This document shows positions 45,207 to 57,996 of a DNA stretch of 64,000 nucleotides, one piece after another (within the stretch, counting starts at the first letter, position 1; every line of letters starts with the position of its first letter). The notes below the pieces were generated by a model, which saw only the letters and a list, made by a program, of their open reading frames with translations, was not told where the DNA came from and searched no databases. This DNA comes from Paenarthrobacter sp. GOM3 (GTDB lineage: Bacteria > Actinomycetota > Actinomycetes > Actinomycetales > Micrococcaceae). The DNA is taken from NCBI RefSeq assembly GCF_018215265.2, contig NZ_CP136562.1:2852001-2916000 (forward strand). The letters run 5' to 3'. Both the position numbers and the translations under genes were made by a program.

Positions 45207-45775
45207 AATCCTTGACCGCTGTTCGAGCTAATGGCCGTTAGGGAGTCGAACGGAACGGTCACTACTGCCGCCACGCTTCCCGCCCGCCTCTCTTCACCAG
45301 GCACCACAACGGCCAGGTCAAAGTGGTCCTTCCCTACCCTGTCGATAACCCCGTCGAGCTTGTGGCCGTCGCCTTTCCGGACAGCAAGGTAGACAACAAG
45401 TGGGACGCGGCCCCTGGACAACGCCCGCAACGCGGAAGCAATCCCCAATGAACGTTGCACGCGGGATGGTTCCTTGATGGCCAGCCTCCCAAGTCCTTGG
45501 TAGGAGAGCACGGATCCATGCGGGATCAACCATTGCCGTGCCCCTTCGGTAAGCACTATCCACTCGCTCCCGATATGGCTGAGCCCACCCCGGAGAACGG
45601 TGCCATCCACCAGCATGACCTTGATACCTGCGCCGACCACGCCGCGGAGGCGGTCGTTCAGTTCTACGGTGCCGAGCTCAACGCGGGCCCGCTCCGTTAT
45701 CTCGGATTCGGACTCGAGGGCGCGTTCGGCCGAAAATTGTGCTTCCAAATCGCTGAAGAGAGAGTCCCATCTCAT
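45203..45775 (-). CDS. Conserved-looking protein with two Sm-like repeats
   Basis: A 190-residue cytoplasmic protein. After an acidic N-terminus two similar beta-rich blocks are seen. DGTVLRGGLSHIGSEWIVL (about 57-75) aligns with DGHKLDGVIDRVGKDHFDL (about 136-154), sharing DGxxLxGxxxxxGxxxxxL. This pattern resembles the Sm1 motif of Sm/Hfq-like folds, but no RNA-binding residues were identified. It ends next to the HTH gene. A good promoter sits at leaderless distance. Function unknown. Confidence 0.72.
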   Translation of the reverse strand: MRWDSLFSDLEAQFSAERALESESEITERARVELGTVELNDRLRGVVGAGIKVMLVDGTVLRGGLSHIGSEWIVLTEGARQWLIPHGSVLSYQGLGRLAIKEPSRVQRSLGIASALRALSRGRVPLVVYLAVRKGDGHKLDGVIDRVGKDHFDLAVVVPGEERRAGSVAAVVTVPFDSLTAISSNSGQGF

Positions 45776-45781
45776 GTGGCC

Positions 45782-45811
45782 AGACTAGGCTGCACTAGGG
45801 ACACAGGACAA
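45782..45811 (-). promoter_or_regulatory. Promoter of the Sm-like repeat gene, probably leaderless
   Basis: On the minus strand TTGTCC (-35) and TAGTCT (-10) are 18 bases apart. The -10 ends six bases before the ATG at 45775, and no ribosome binding site is present. Transcription probably starts at the start codon. Confidence 0.5.
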
Positions 45812-45915
45812 TCCAACCGTCATCCGGTGGAACTGATTGGACAACCGAGTGCAGAACCCATCACAATGGGTCAAACACGATCAAATGACATCAAACTAAG
45901 CTTTGGGGGCTTGGA

Positions 45916-46689
45916 ATGGCGCACACACTACGCAGGGATCTGGCCCTTGCTGCTTCGTTACTCGGGCTTGGTTTGCTCCTGGCGTTCGTGGGCAGCATCC
46001 TGTTCAGCCAATGGTTGGCTGCTCAAAACCATCAACAGCAGTCCTCCCTTGAACACCTTCTAGGCATTGCCGCCAGTGCCGTAGGCACCTCCATCGTGGC
46101 GTGGTGGGCCCTGTCGTTTTTCCTTGCCTTTCTGGCGACTGCCATGCAGCGGAGTGGTCAGTCAAAGACGGCCGGCACCATCTCCAAGTTCAGTCCCGGC
46201 TTCATGCTGCGCCTTGCGGCAGCAGTGCTCGGCCTAAACCTCCTGGCCTCCGGTATCGCGCAAGCAGCAACACAACCGGAGCCGGGCTGGCACGCCACAG
46301 ACACCGTGACCTCCAATTCCACCGCTGCGTCATGGACCCCCACATCGCCTAGCGCACCAGGCGCAGGCACTGCGGCGCCCGTCAGAACCGTTACACCACA
46401 GGTCGAGGCACTCAACCCCGGCTGGCGTCCGCAGCTCCCTGTTGTTGATCCTGGACTTCTGAGCCGGCCCGCGTCACGGCAGGACGCTTCCGCTGGCAAA
46501 GCGGACGTCATCGTGCAACCTGGAGACTCGCTGTGGTCCATTGCCGCTTCCCGGCTGGGTCCTTTCGCCACCGACTTAGACATCGCGCTGTCCTGGCCCA
46601 AATGGTACGACGCGAACCGCTCCACGATTGGTGCTGACCCGACCATGCTTCATCCAGGTCAGGTCCTGCAACCTCCTGCCCCCGGCTAG
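45916..46689 (+). CDS. LysM-domain membrane protein
   Basis: A 257-residue protein with three hydrophobic helices in the first 120 residues. A Pro/Thr/Ala-rich linker and a C-terminal LysM domain follow (about 202-252, VIVQPGDSLWSIAASRLGP then TMLHPGQVLQPP). LysM binds N-acetylglucosamine in peptidoglycan. The domain has a longer middle insert (DLDIALSWPKWYDANRSTIG) of the kind seen in actinobacterial membrane LysM proteins. It probably anchors a membrane complex to the wall. Its neighbours on the same strand include the Rv3235-like gene. Confidence 0.82.
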   Translation: MAHTLRRDLALAASLLGLGLLLAFVGSILFSQWLAAQNHQQQSSLEHLLGIAASAVGTSIVAWWALSFFLAFLATAMQRSGQSKTAGTISKFSPGFMLRLAAAVLGLNLLASGIAQAATQPEPGWHATDTVTSNSTAASWTPTSPSAPGAGTAAPVRTVTPQVEALNPGWRPQLPVVDPGLLSRPASRQDASAGKADVIVQPGDSLWSIAASRLGPFATDLDIALSWPKWYDANRSTIGADPTMLHPGQVLQPPAPG

Positions 46690-46841
46690 CTCAGCAGCCG
46701 CGGACCTTAGGGTTCGCATGGGAGCCCACTCAGGGGCTCCAACCGCACGTCGTTTCCCATCCAGCGTCATCCCAGCAGAAGCCACCCAGGCAAAGGCGTC
46801 CCCACGCCCGAGCCTATGTTGTGAATGCACGAGGTATGACC

Positions 46842-47264
46842 ATGACCGTTACGACTCCAAGCAGGCCTGCAAGCCGCCAAAGCGGAAGAGGGACAACCGC
46901 CGTCCGTGGCTCTAGCGGCACGGACGTCGATGTTCGGCTTGTCGCTCGGAGCATTGCCCAGGCCGCCTTGGAGGTCCTCGCCGGGACCCGGCCCCTCCAG
47001 CAGCTCTCACGCTCCCTTGACCCTGAGTGCTATCTAGCCTTACAGCACCGGGCAGCCCTCACCCGAAAACATGCCGCGAGGGTCCGCGGCAGTCAGCAGC
47101 CCCACAGCAGTCCGATGGTCCGTTCCGTTCGGGCGTGCTCCATTTCGGAGTCCATCTGTGAGGCCAGCATCGTGGTGGCGGAGGAACAACGCTGCCGCGC
47201 GGTAGCTATGAGGCTGGAACGTTTGGACGGCGTTTGGCAGGTTACCGCACTCGAAATTGGCTGA
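46842..47264 (+). CDS. Rv3235-like protein
   Basis: The ATG at 46842 has GAGG seven bases upstream; earlier in-frame starts exist at 46821 and 46836. The 140-residue product has a disordered, basic N-terminus. A compact domain follows, containing ARSIAQAALEVLAGTRPLQQ and LSRSLDPECYLALQHR, then VVAEEQRCRAVAMRLERLDG near the C-terminus. This is the Rv3235/DUF6459 pattern seen just upstream of secA in actinobacteria. Its biochemical role is unknown. Confidence 0.8.
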   Translation: MTVTTPSRPASRQSGRGTTAVRGSSGTDVDVRLVARSIAQAALEVLAGTRPLQQLSRSLDPECYLALQHRAALTRKHAARVRGSQQPHSSPMVRSVRACSISESICEASIVVAEEQRCRAVAMRLERLDGVWQVTALEIG

Positions 47265-47309
47265 TGGTGGCCGAGGGCATCCGCATCGCAGGAGTGGGAT
47301 CAATGGAAA

Positions 47310-47349
47310 AAGGGCGAACCCCGGACCTTGTGGTCCGGGGTTCGCCCTT
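47310..47349. terminator. Strong bidirectional terminator between the Rv3235-like gene and secA
   Basis: An 18-bp perfect stem, AAGGGCGAACCCCGGACC with GGTCCGGGGTTCGCCCTT, has a four-base loop. The upstream AAAA gives a U run on the secA strand. Confidence 0.92.
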
Positions 47350-47371
47350 GAGATCCGCAGCTTCCGAGGGG

Positions 47372-50113
<2,742 letters not shown>

Positions 50114-50155
50114 GTGAAATTGCTCCCAGTCTCATGCTGCCGAATTCTGGCTGTT

Positions 50156-51445
50156 TCAGTCTACGGGAGAGACCAACGCCACGTTGCCGGGTTCACCTGT
50201 GAGCGGACTGTCTGCCTGTGCTTGCGCAACAGTATCGACACTGCGGATTGCCACCTCCTTGGCCAGGCTGGCTGCAAGGTCGCCAACGGGCCAAACCACC
50301 ACTTCGCCCAAACCCAGCCAGCGGGCCATGAGGCAAAGCTCCGCTGCAAGTTCGACGGCGGTATCCGCCGGTGCGCCGGCCTCGCCGAACGCCGAGCGCA
50401 CCAGGAGCTGCCCAGAGGCCCTGTCGGCCTTGAGATCCACCCGGGCCACGATCCGTTCCCTGAGGAGGAACGGCAGAACGTAGTAGCCGAAACGCCGCTT
50501 GGCGGCCGGGGTGTAGATCTCAATCCGATAGTGGAAGCCAAAAAGCTCTTCCAGGCGTCTTCGTTCGAAAACCAAGGAGTCAAAGGGACTGAGCAAAGCG
50601 CGTCCTTCCGCCTTTCGCGGCATCTTTGCCTCGACGTGCTTGAAGGTTTCACGGTCCCAGCCACGGATTGACACCGGTTCCAGTCGGCCGGACTTCACCA
50701 AACGCCGGACCGATTCCGCTCCGGCCTTCACCGGTGTACGGAAGTAGTCGGAGAAACACCGTACCGTGCCAATGCCGTGGGCTTGGGCAGCGGCCTCGAT
50801 CAGGCGGTCCAAGGATGCTTCGGGATCAAGCACCGCGGGCGGCAGGTCAGGGACAACCCTGGCAGTCAGGGTGTATTTGCGTTCGAATTGCTGGGTCCTT
50901 GAAGCCGCGGAGACCTTTCCTTCTTCAAAGAGGTGCTCCAGCACGCGCTTGACCATATTCCAGTTCCAACCCCACTGGTCACGTGCAGCGTCGTGGACGT
51001 GTCCGAGCTTCGCCGTCAGCTCAGATGCGGTCATTGGGCGCCCCGAGGCAAGGGCTGCGAGTATGCGTTCCTCCATGCCCTGGCGTTCCAAGGGATCCAG
51101 ATGGTGTGCGCCAACCCAGGCGCGTTTTTGCCACAGAAGCAGGTCGTGGAAGTGCTCCGGCCGGATGAAGCTGGCCTCGTGCGCCCAGTACTCCATCATT
51201 TTGCGCGGCTTCCGGCCGGCCATGATGTGCAGGATGTCCGGGTTGTAGTTGCCCAACCGGGAAAAGAACGGAAGGTAGTGGCTGCGTGCCACTACGTTCA
51301 CGGAATCGATCTGGACCAACTGGAGCCGGGCAAAGGTCCGGCCCACCGCCCGTGGTGTCACGGGGCCGGTGGGCCGTTCCTTTGCCAAACCCTGAGCTGC
51401 CAATGCGATCCGCCGTGCCTGTGAGAGGCTCAGCGAAGCGGTCAT
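50156..51445 (-). CDS. YcaQ-type winged-helix DNA glycosylase
   Basis: A 429-residue protein of the HTH_42 family. Three winged-helix modules are followed by a beta-rich domain. The segment LQLVQIDSVNVV holds Q45-I-D47, the QxD catalytic motif of YcaQ/AlkX, which unhooks interstrand crosslinks and removes bulky alkylated purines. AlkZ enzymes have QxQ there instead. Other family landmarks are EYWAHEASF and SPFDSLVFERRRLEELFGFH. It stands alone between secA and hpf, with AAGGGA before the ATG. Confidence 0.82.
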   Translation of the reverse strand: MTASLSLSQARRIALAAQGLAKERPTGPVTPRAVGRTFARLQLVQIDSVNVVARSHYLPFFSRLGNYNPDILHIMAGRKPRKMMEYWAHEASFIRPEHFHDLLLWQKRAWVGAHHLDPLERQGMEERILAALASGRPMTASELTAKLGHVHDAARDQWGWNWNMVKRVLEHLFEEGKVSAASRTQQFERKYTLTARVVPDLPPAVLDPEASLDRLIEAAAQAHGIGTVRCFSDYFRTPVKAGAESVRRLVKSGRLEPVSIRGWDRETFKHVEAKMPRKAEGRALLSPFDSLVFERRRLEELFGFHYRIEIYTPAAKRRFGYYVLPFLLRERIVARVDLKADRASGQLLVRSAFGEAGAPADTAVELAAELCLMARWLGLGEVVVWPVGDLAASLAKEVAIRSVDTVAQAQADSPLTGEPGNVALVSPVD

Positions 51446-51474
51446 TGAAGTCCCTTCATGCAGGAGTTGACGCC

Positions 51475-52203
51475 TTACTTGGCCGTAGCGGCCTGGTCAT
51501 CCGAGCGATAGGCGTGGATCTTCTCTTCCACGGCCTCCTCGCCGGGTTCGCATGTGGAATCGAGGGTAATCACGCCATAGGTCCAACCACTGCGACGGTA
51601 AACGACCGAAGGCGCGTTGGTTTCCTTGTCCAGGAACAGGTAGAAGTTGTGACCAACAAGTTCCATGCTGTCCACAGCGTCGTCAAGTGTCAGGGACGCT
51701 GCGGGGAAAACCTTCCGGCGGATCAGGACGGGTGAATCGCCTGCCGGGATGTCGTTCTCAATCTCGTAGGGAGAACGCTCATCAGTTTGTGGCTCGGATT
51801 CCTGGTGATTGCTTGCCTCGACGTAGAGCGGCTCGCTCGCGCTGGCCGGCTCCAGTGTTGCCGTGGCTTCCCGCACGGCCTTGGGTGTGTGGCGGCCGTG
51901 GTGGACCTTCTTGCGGTCCTTTGCACGGCGAAGCCGTTCGAGCAGCTTGTTGTACGCAAGATCGAAGGCAGCGAATTTGTCAGCGGCTGTGGCCTCGGCA
52001 CGGATAACGGGGCCTCGGCCCAGGACTGTCACTTCGACGGTGAGCTGGCCCGGCGTCTGCCGGGGATTGGTTTCCTTGGAAACCTTGGCGTCTACTCGCT
52101 GGACCTTATCCCCCAGCGATTCAATCTTCGAGATTTTTTCGCCGGCGTATTCGCGAAAGCGGTCAGAAACTGTCAGATTTCGTCCGCTGATCATGAACTC
52201 CAT
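51475..52203 (-). CDS. hpf: Long-form ribosome hibernation promoting factor
   Basis: The ATG at 52203 follows GGAGG by five bases; the frame continues 33 codons upstream without a site. The 242-residue product has the N-terminal S30AE domain (MEFMISGRNLTVSDRFREYA, basic patch LERLRRAKDRKK). An acidic linker and the C-terminal dimerisation domain follow (LIRRKVFPAASLTLDDAVDS, then MELVGHNFYLFLDKETNAPS). The long form makes 100S ribosome dimers in most bacteria; the actinobacterial version may give inactive 70S instead. Confidence 0.93.
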   Translation of the reverse strand: MEFMISGRNLTVSDRFREYAGEKISKIESLGDKVQRVDAKVSKETNPRQTPGQLTVEVTVLGRGPVIRAEATAADKFAAFDLAYNKLLERLRRAKDRKKVHHGRHTPKAVREATATLEPASASEPLYVEASNHQESEPQTDERSPYEIENDIPAGDSPVLIRRKVFPAASLTLDDAVDSMELVGHNFYLFLDKETNAPSVVYRRSGWTYGVITLDSTCEPGEEAVEEKIHAYRSDDQAATAK

Positions 52204-52345
52204 GGTGCCCTCCAAATAACTCGGTGACACGACAACGACTCTGTTGGGGGCTGGTCTGACGGACAGTCGAGCCCCTTTCCGAGCCGCTATCGACAGGTAC
52301 ATCTGTTCTTGGTACCCACAACCGACGTTAGTTCATCGTCACGTG

Positions 52346-53347
52346 TTATTCATCCTTTAGCCGTTTATTTTTTGATTTTGTCTTATCAACCACCCTGGGG
52401 TCGTCGCCGGTCACTACGGAGGCGTAGGCTGGTGGCCTCGTGGCCGCGAGAACCACGGCGCCGCAAACCACACCGCCCGCCGCCGTCACGGCCCGCGCCG
52501 CCTCGGCAAGGGTGGCCCCCGTAGTGAGCACGTCGTCGATCAGGATGCACCGTGCACCTTTGAGCTCCTTGGACCATCGATGCCGCACACGCATGGATCC
52601 CCTCACCCTGCTGGCCCTTCCGCCCCGCCCCAGCCCCTTTTGCCCGCCCTGATCGTTGCCGGCGTCACGGCCCAACACGACGTTGGCAAGCCAGGCAACA
52701 AGGTTGCCGGGTGAGAACCGGCTGAGCCCGTGCCGGATCGGACGTGCCGTCTTCACAAGCGCATCCAAGGCAGGGCATTGCGGATGCATCCTCCGCAGCC
52801 GCATCCAGAGGAGCAGGAGGTGCACAGGGCTGAATCCGCGCTTCGCGAACGCTGATGTACTGGTTGGTACCGGGACAAGGCGATAGCCCTGCTGGCCACC
52901 GGTGGCAGAGGCCACGGCCTTGCCAAGGCAGGTGGCCAGTACACCGGCCAGCCGCCACTGGCCATAGTGCTTGAAAGAAAGCAGGCACTGCGCCAACTCA
53001 TCGCGGTACGGCCCGGCAGCCACCACCCCGATCTTCGCCGTGCCATCAACGTCGACCAAGGCCGGGGCCTCCTGCTCCGCCCGAAAGGGCTCCCTGCACA
53101 GTTGGCGGACCCGCTTTGCGCACGATCCGCAGAGGACGGTGTCTTCGGCATTGCAGCAGACGCACTCCACAGGGACCAGCAGGGCAAGCAGTTCAGCCAG
53201 GGTCTTTTGGAGCGCGAAAAGCACCCTGCCGATGGGTTGCCTGTCCAGCCCACGATAACGTGCACGGCCAGTGACCGGTGCCCGGAGGTCAGGGTCTTCG
53301 CGACGACGGCGGCCGGCGGCCTTTGGGGCGGGAGGGAAGGAAGTCAT
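52346..53347 (-). CDS. comF: ComF family phosphoribosyltransferase-like protein
   Basis: The ATG at 53347 gives 333 residues. The open frame extends 69 codons further, but that part would overlap lpqB. A zinc-finger-like CVCCNAEDTVLCGSC near the N-terminus is followed by a phosphoribosyltransferase fold with the PRPP motif CILIDDVLTTGATL. Between them lie SFKHYGQWRLAGVLA and PVPTSTSAFAKRGF, typical of ComF. The protein is longer than usual because of a Gly/Arg-rich insert (GGQKGLGRGGRASRVRGSMR). ComF helps load DNA during natural transformation in other bacteria; its role here is unproved. Confidence 0.85.
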   Translation of the reverse strand: MTSFPPAPKAAGRRRREDPDLRAPVTGRARYRGLDRQPIGRVLFALQKTLAELLALLVPVECVCCNAEDTVLCGSCAKRVRQLCREPFRAEQEAPALVDVDGTAKIGVVAAGPYRDELAQCLLSFKHYGQWRLAGVLATCLGKAVASATGGQQGYRLVPVPTSTSAFAKRGFSPVHLLLLWMRLRRMHPQCPALDALVKTARPIRHGLSRFSPGNLVAWLANVVLGRDAGNDQGGQKGLGRGGRASRVRGSMRVRHRWSKELKGARCILIDDVLTTGATLAEAARAVTAAGGVVCGAVVLAATRPPAYASVVTGDDPRVVDKTKSKNKRLKDE

Positions 53348-53435
53348 TCGGTCAGCCTGCGCCAGCCCCCGGGTGCGCGGAAGGCCGTCGGCGCCGTATG
53401 TGGAAAAGTGGCCCGAATGCGGCCGGACGAAGACG

Positions 53436-55154
53436 TCAGCCAGGAAACGCCGGTTCCGTGGGTCCTTTGAGTTGGAGCTCCCAGCCGTTGCCGACCCGCT
53501 GGAAAATCCCTGCATCCGACTGACCATAGATCTGCTCAGATCCGTTGCCGGCACTGAGAGTGGTCAGGCCGTCCCACGGAGCGAGTTGCTGGGGTTCCCC
53601 CGAAGCCAAACTGAGCAATTCCGGAACCACGGTGGCCGTCGCCGAACCGGACATCACGGCAACTGTTGAGCCGTTGATCCACACGCCCTGATTTGCCGTA
53701 CCGGTGCTTAGGAGGGTGACCGGAGTTGTGAGGTCTTTGGGCACGCCGTCGGGAGTACGGACTATCCCCGTTATCTGTACCACGGATTTGCCGTTGGCCT
53801 CCGAAATTACCAGGGCCCGGGTCCCTTCCCTGGACACCCGGAAATCCTTCACTGTCCGGCCAGAGAGCCAGGACGGGGTGATGGTAACGGCCGGCACGGT
53901 GGTGCCCGGTGGAACCCCGGTGGGTTTGTAGGCCACCACCTCGGCAGCACCGTTGGCACCAGGGCCTGCCGTCCAGACCCAGTCATGAGGGCTGAAGGAT
54001 GGCCCGGTCAGTGTGCTCCTGGTGGTCAGTTGGCGCGCAGGCTGCCCGGGTTCGATGGAGTAGAGGGTGGTCCTGTCGCCGTTGAGGAAGGCGGCCGTCT
54101 GGGACACTGGCGATTCCGCAGGGGCATGCGGCCCCAAGCCTGCCACCGACTGGATGTCCGGGAGCGGGGTCACCCTGTTGTTCTCGTACCGCACCAGGTC
54201 ACCATTGCTCACGGCGATCTGGCGGGCAGGAACGTTCTTGTCCAGCACCGGCGGCAGAACCGTTCCGTTGTCCTCGACACGGACCAGGTCCTGGTCTGCC
54301 CGAAGTTGGACGTTGATGACATCGGGCTGGCTCCTGAACGTCAGGGCCAGCTGGTTTTGCATTCTCTGGCGATCCTCCGCGGAGGCATCAAACAGTTCCT
54401 TCGCGGAAAGGTCCACCTGCGCAGCGCCTGAGACCACCGGGACGGACTCGCGGGCCAGTTTCATCCCCGACGGGAATGCGCTGACCACCGCGCCACGAAG
54501 GTAGGGAGCCGGACCGGCCAACAAGGCGCTGGTCATCGACTTGACGGTGTTCTTCTTAATGAACCACCGATAGTCAGGAACCGCGTAGGTGAAGGTCGGA
54601 TCGTAGAAATAGATGGGGTTCGCCCCGTAAATGACCTTGAACGTTTCTTCCGGAATGGCCGTGCCGTCCGGGACCTTCGAAATGCGCCACTCCCCTTCGA
54701 CCTGCTCCAACGTCAGGGGAATTGACTCCTTGGTTCCCGGTGGGAACTGGGTGGCAACACCGTCGGCGTCCACGGAGTAGGCGAGGTCAAGTTCGTAAAG
54801 GTATTCGTTTTCCGAGGCCGTCTTGACCACGTGCGCCTCACGGAAAACGATGGCCCTCTTGTCAGGCTTCCACGTCACCGACTGCGCCTGCGTCAGGTAC
54901 TGGCGGGCAACTGGGTAATCGTCCTCATAGCCGCTGCCGGCCATGTAGAAATCCTCGATGATTGTTTCCGGACTGGAACCGGCGCGGGGAGCGGCAGGGA
55001 AGAACACCGGCGCATTCGGATTGCCCGCCCCCTCGTCCTTGCTCTTGCCCACTGGACCTGATCGGGGAATCTGTGCACAAGACGTGAGCAGAAGCACCAG
55101 CATGGCCAGAATGGCAACAACTGCTTTGGAACGACGGAAGCGCGTACTCGTCAC
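53436..55154 (-). CDS. lpqB: Lipoprotein LpqB
   Basis: A 572-residue lipoprotein with lipobox LLTSC (Cys 26). A GerMN-like domain follows at about 190-290, then a beta-propeller of about 270 residues. LpqB interacts with the extracellular part of MtrB and modulates signalling in mycobacteria. The start overlaps the mtrB stop by four bases (ATGA), completing mtrA-mtrB-lpqB. Confidence 0.93.
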   Translation of the reverse strand: MTSTRFRRSKAVVAILAMLVLLLTSCAQIPRSGPVGKSKDEGAGNPNAPVFFPAAPRAGSSPETIIEDFYMAGSGYEDDYPVARQYLTQAQSVTWKPDKRAIVFREAHVVKTASENEYLYELDLAYSVDADGVATQFPPGTKESIPLTLEQVEGEWRISKVPDGTAIPEETFKVIYGANPIYFYDPTFTYAVPDYRWFIKKNTVKSMTSALLAGPAPYLRGAVVSAFPSGMKLARESVPVVSGAAQVDLSAKELFDASAEDRQRMQNQLALTFRSQPDVINVQLRADQDLVRVEDNGTVLPPVLDKNVPARQIAVSNGDLVRYENNRVTPLPDIQSVAGLGPHAPAESPVSQTAAFLNGDRTTLYSIEPGQPARQLTTRSTLTGPSFSPHDWVWTAGPGANGAAEVVAYKPTGVPPGTTVPAVTITPSWLSGRTVKDFRVSREGTRALVISEANGKSVVQITGIVRTPDGVPKDLTTPVTLLSTGTANQGVWINGSTVAVMSGSATATVVPELLSLASGEPQQLAPWDGLTTLSAGNGSEQIYGQSDAGIFQRVGNGWELQLKGPTEPAFPG

Positions 55155-57127
55155 GGTGCCTCTCCTGTTCCGTCACCTGTTTGCGGACTCCGTCCGGCAT
55201 CCGGACCCGGCTGCACGGGATTGCCCGCGGATCCTGTACCAAGCACCAGCATGTGGCGTTCGCTTGGCGATCCGGGGAATTCGAAGTCAGCGGGCTCCAG
55301 AAGCAACGGCGACTTCACGATGGTGCCGCCCTGGCGCAGCGGCAGTGTCAGGCGGAAATTGGACCCCGAACCCTTGCGGCCCCAAGCCTGCAGCCATCCG
55401 TTGTGCAGCTTGGTGTCCTCGGCAGCGATCGACAGACCAAGGCCGCTTCCTCCCGTGGTTCGGGCGCGGGCAGGATCCGCCCGCCAAAAGCGGTCGAAAA
55501 CCCTGGCTGCCTCGGCCTGGCTCATGCCGATGCCGTGATCCCTGACGGACACGGCCACAGCATCGTGGTTGGCTGCCACTGAAATATGGATGGGCCTGCC
55601 TTCACCATGTTCGAGTGCGTTGAGCAGCAGGTTACGGAGGATCCGGTCGATTCTCCGGGAGTCCATTTCCACCACAATGCTCTTCTGGCGGGCGCTCAGC
55701 CGTACTTCCGAACCGTATTCCTCGGCCACGGGCGCCGCGCCGTCTATGACGTGGGAAATAACCTGCAAAATGTCCTGCGGTTCGGCGTCGAGGACAGCGG
55801 CGCCGGCGTCGAACCGGGAAATCTCAAGCAGGTCCGAAAGCAATGACTGGAAGCGCTCAACCTGGTGATAAAGCAGCTCCGCCGACCTTTTGTTCATGGG
55901 GTCGAACTCGTCACGGGCGTCGAAGAGCACCTCCGCGGCCATCCGCACCGTCGTCAGTGGGGTGCGGAGCTCGTGGGAGACATCGGAGACGAAGCGCTGC
56001 TGCATCTGGGACAGCGTTGCCAACTGGGTGATCTGTTCCTGGAGGCTTGCAGCCATGTGGTTGAACGAGGCGCCCAACCTTGCAACCTCGTCTTCGCCCT
56101 TGACCACCATGCGTTCCTGGAGCTGTCCGGCCGCCAGCTTTTCCGAGACTACTGCCGCGTGGCTCACGGGACTGACCACATTTCGGGTGACGTACCAGGC
56201 AATGGCACCAATCATGAGGACCAGGGCGGCACCACCGGCCCAGAGGACATTCTGGATCTCATTCAGGGTTTGTTGGGCCGAATTGAGGTCGTAGATCAGG
56301 TACAGCTCATAGGCCGTGCCGTTGAACGTCACCAGGTTTCCGACGGCGATACCGGGTCGGTCCTCGTTGCCCACCGGGAACTGCGTGGAAGCCCAGAACT
56401 GCTGCTTCCCGCCTTCCTGGACGGCTTTGCGCAACTCCGGCGGTATGACCCGAACGGTCAGTTGGTCCGAGGCCCTCGACTCGACCCACCGGTTTCGGGG
56501 CTTGGTCTGCTCGGGTTTAGCTTCAAAGACGTATCGGCGTTGGATCACCGATCCCCGGCCTTCCACAGCCGTCAAGGTGTCATAAACCAAGGTGATGACG
56601 CTCGACTGGTCGGTGACCTGGGCGCCGTCGAACGTGTCCTGGACCTGCTTGACGTTGTAGCGCGACTCGGATTCCGCCTGCGCGAGGCGCTCTTGGAAGA
56701 GGTTGTTGGCGATTTGGTTGGACAGGTACGCGCCAACGATGGCGAATGAGGTCACTGCAAGGAGCAAGGTGGTGAGGACCGTCCGGAATTCCAGGGAACG
56801 GCGCCACCGGCGCAGCAATGACCTCCACAGGAAGCGCAGGCCGGGCCGGATATGCCGGATGCCGGTGGAAACCAGCCGCGACACCCGAAGGACCAGGATC
56901 AGCGCCCGACGCGTCCAAATCCGGCCACGGGTCAGGAACCACGAGAGGTTCCGTACCTGACGCGGGGACTGCTCCGGGGATGACTCCGGCGGTTCGGGGG
57001 TAGCCGAAGTAGCCGACGTCGGGTCTTCGACGCCGGCCGTTCCAGAAACCTCGGGGGCCGCATCCCCTTTTGCCGTGCCGGCCTCGCCGGCCGCGGACTC
57101 AGGAACCTGCTTTATATCCGACACCAC
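55151..57127 (-). CDS. mtrB: Sensor histidine kinase MtrB
   Basis: A 658-residue membrane kinase. A long Pro/Glu-rich N-terminus precedes two transmembrane helices (about 115-140 and 300-322) flanking an extracytoplasmic domain. HAMP follows, then HisKA with [20 protein letters not shown] and HATPase with [13 protein letters not shown]. The C-terminus is extended by about 70 Gly/Pro-rich residues. MtrAB controls cell-wall hydrolases and osmotic responses in actinobacteria. The GTG start lies within the mtrA 3' end, a 29-base overlap. Confidence 0.94.
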   Translation of the reverse strand: MVSDIKQVPESAAGEAGTAKGDAAPEVSGTAGVEDPTSATSATPEPPESSPEQSPRQVRNLSWFLTRGRIWTRRALILVLRVSRLVSTGIRHIRPGLRFLWRSLLRRWRRSLEFRTVLTTLLLAVTSFAIVGAYLSNQIANNLFQERLAQAESESRYNVKQVQDTFDGAQVTDQSSVITLVYDTLTAVEGRGSVIQRRYVFEAKPEQTKPRNRWVESRASDQLTVRVIPPELRKAVQEGGKQQFWASTQFPVGNEDRPGIAVGNLVTFNGTAYELYLIYDLNSAQQTLNEIQNVLWAGGAALVLMIGAIAWYVTRNVVSPVSHAAVVSEKLAAGQLQERMVVKGEDEVARLGASFNHMAASLQEQITQLATLSQMQQRFVSDVSHELRTPLTTVRMAAEVLFDARDEFDPMNKRSAELLYHQVERFQSLLSDLLEISRFDAGAAVLDAEPQDILQVISHVIDGAAPVAEEYGSEVRLSARQKSIVVEMDSRRIDRILRNLLLNALEHGEGRPIHISVAANHDAVAVSVRDHGIGMSQAEAARVFDRFWRADPARARTTGGSGLGLSIAAEDTKLHNGWLQAWGRKGSGSNFRLTLPLRQGGTIVKSPLLLEPADFEFPGSPSERHMLVLGTGSAGNPVQPGPDAGRSPQTGDGTGEAP

Positions 57128-57773
57128 GCACCGTCAAGACAACTTCTGGCGCTTCCGGGTCGCGTTCAATCTTTGAGCGCAAACGCTGGACATGGACGTT
57201 GACCAGCCGCGTGTCCGCGGCGTGCCTGTATCCCCACACCTGCTCGAGGAGGAGCTCGCGGGTAAAGACCTGCCACGGCTTCCGGGCCAAGGCCACAAGG
57301 AGGTCGAATTCGAGGGGCGTCAGCGAAATGCGCTCCCCGCCACGGGTCACCAAGTGACCGGCGACGTCGATGGTTACGTCCGCGATACGCAGTGTTTCGG
57401 GGGCCTTCTGTTCGCCCGGACGCAGGCGCGCACGAACACGCGCCACCAGTTCGGCGGGCTTGAAGGGCTTGGGCACGTAGTCGTCGGCACCGGATTCGAG
57501 GCCCCGGACCACATCCGACGTATCGGACTTCGCCGTGAGCATGACGATCGGAACGTCCGACTCACCGCGGATCTGGCGGCACACTTCGATGCCGTCCGAA
57601 CCGGGGAGCATGAGGTCCAGGAGAACGAGATCGGGCTTCGAGGAACGGAAGATCTCCAAGGCCTGTCCGCCATCTGCGCAGAAAACGGGCTCGAAGCCGT
57701 CGTTGCGCAAGACGATGCCAATCATCTCCGCGAGTGCTTCGTCGTCGTCCACTACCAGAATGCGTGCCTTCAT
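57099..57773 (-). CDS. mtrA: DNA-binding response regulator MtrA
   Basis: The ATG at 57773 gives 224 residues starting MKARILVVDDDEALAEMIGI. An AAGGG site lies 11 bases upstream; the open frame continues 34 codons without merit. The phosphoacceptor is D53 in VLLDLMLPGSDG and the switch lysine is in DYVPKPFKPAELV. An OmpR-type winged-helix domain follows (LTPLEFDLLVALARKPWQVF and VNVHVQRLRSKIE). MtrA binds promoters of division and wall-remodelling genes such as rpf and rip-type hydrolases. It is the first gene of the operon. Confidence 0.97.
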   Translation of the reverse strand: MKARILVVDDDEALAEMIGIVLRNDGFEPVFCADGGQALEIFRSSKPDLVLLDLMLPGSDGIEVCRQIRGESDVPIVMLTAKSDTSDVVRGLESGADDYVPKPFKPAELVARVRARLRPGEQKAPETLRIADVTIDVAGHLVTRGGERISLTPLEFDLLVALARKPWQVFTRELLLEQVWGYRHAADTRLVNVHVQRLRSKIERDPEAPEVVLTVRGVGYKAGS

Positions 57774-57996
57774 AGTTATATATTCCCTTATCGCCAAGTC
57801 TTTGTCCCGTTGGGCACGGCGCACGGCATGGCGCCCCCAGAGCAATTCCACCGTAACGCACCACGGCGCGCCCACGCTTGCCGGAGGCGGCGCGGCGACA
57901 GGCTAGGAGCCACGACGGCGGGACTATAGGCTGGGGGCGAAGGTCCGTGTGGGGGACGTCGGACGTCGGCGGAGCGGGCCTTATGGGGAGGATATC

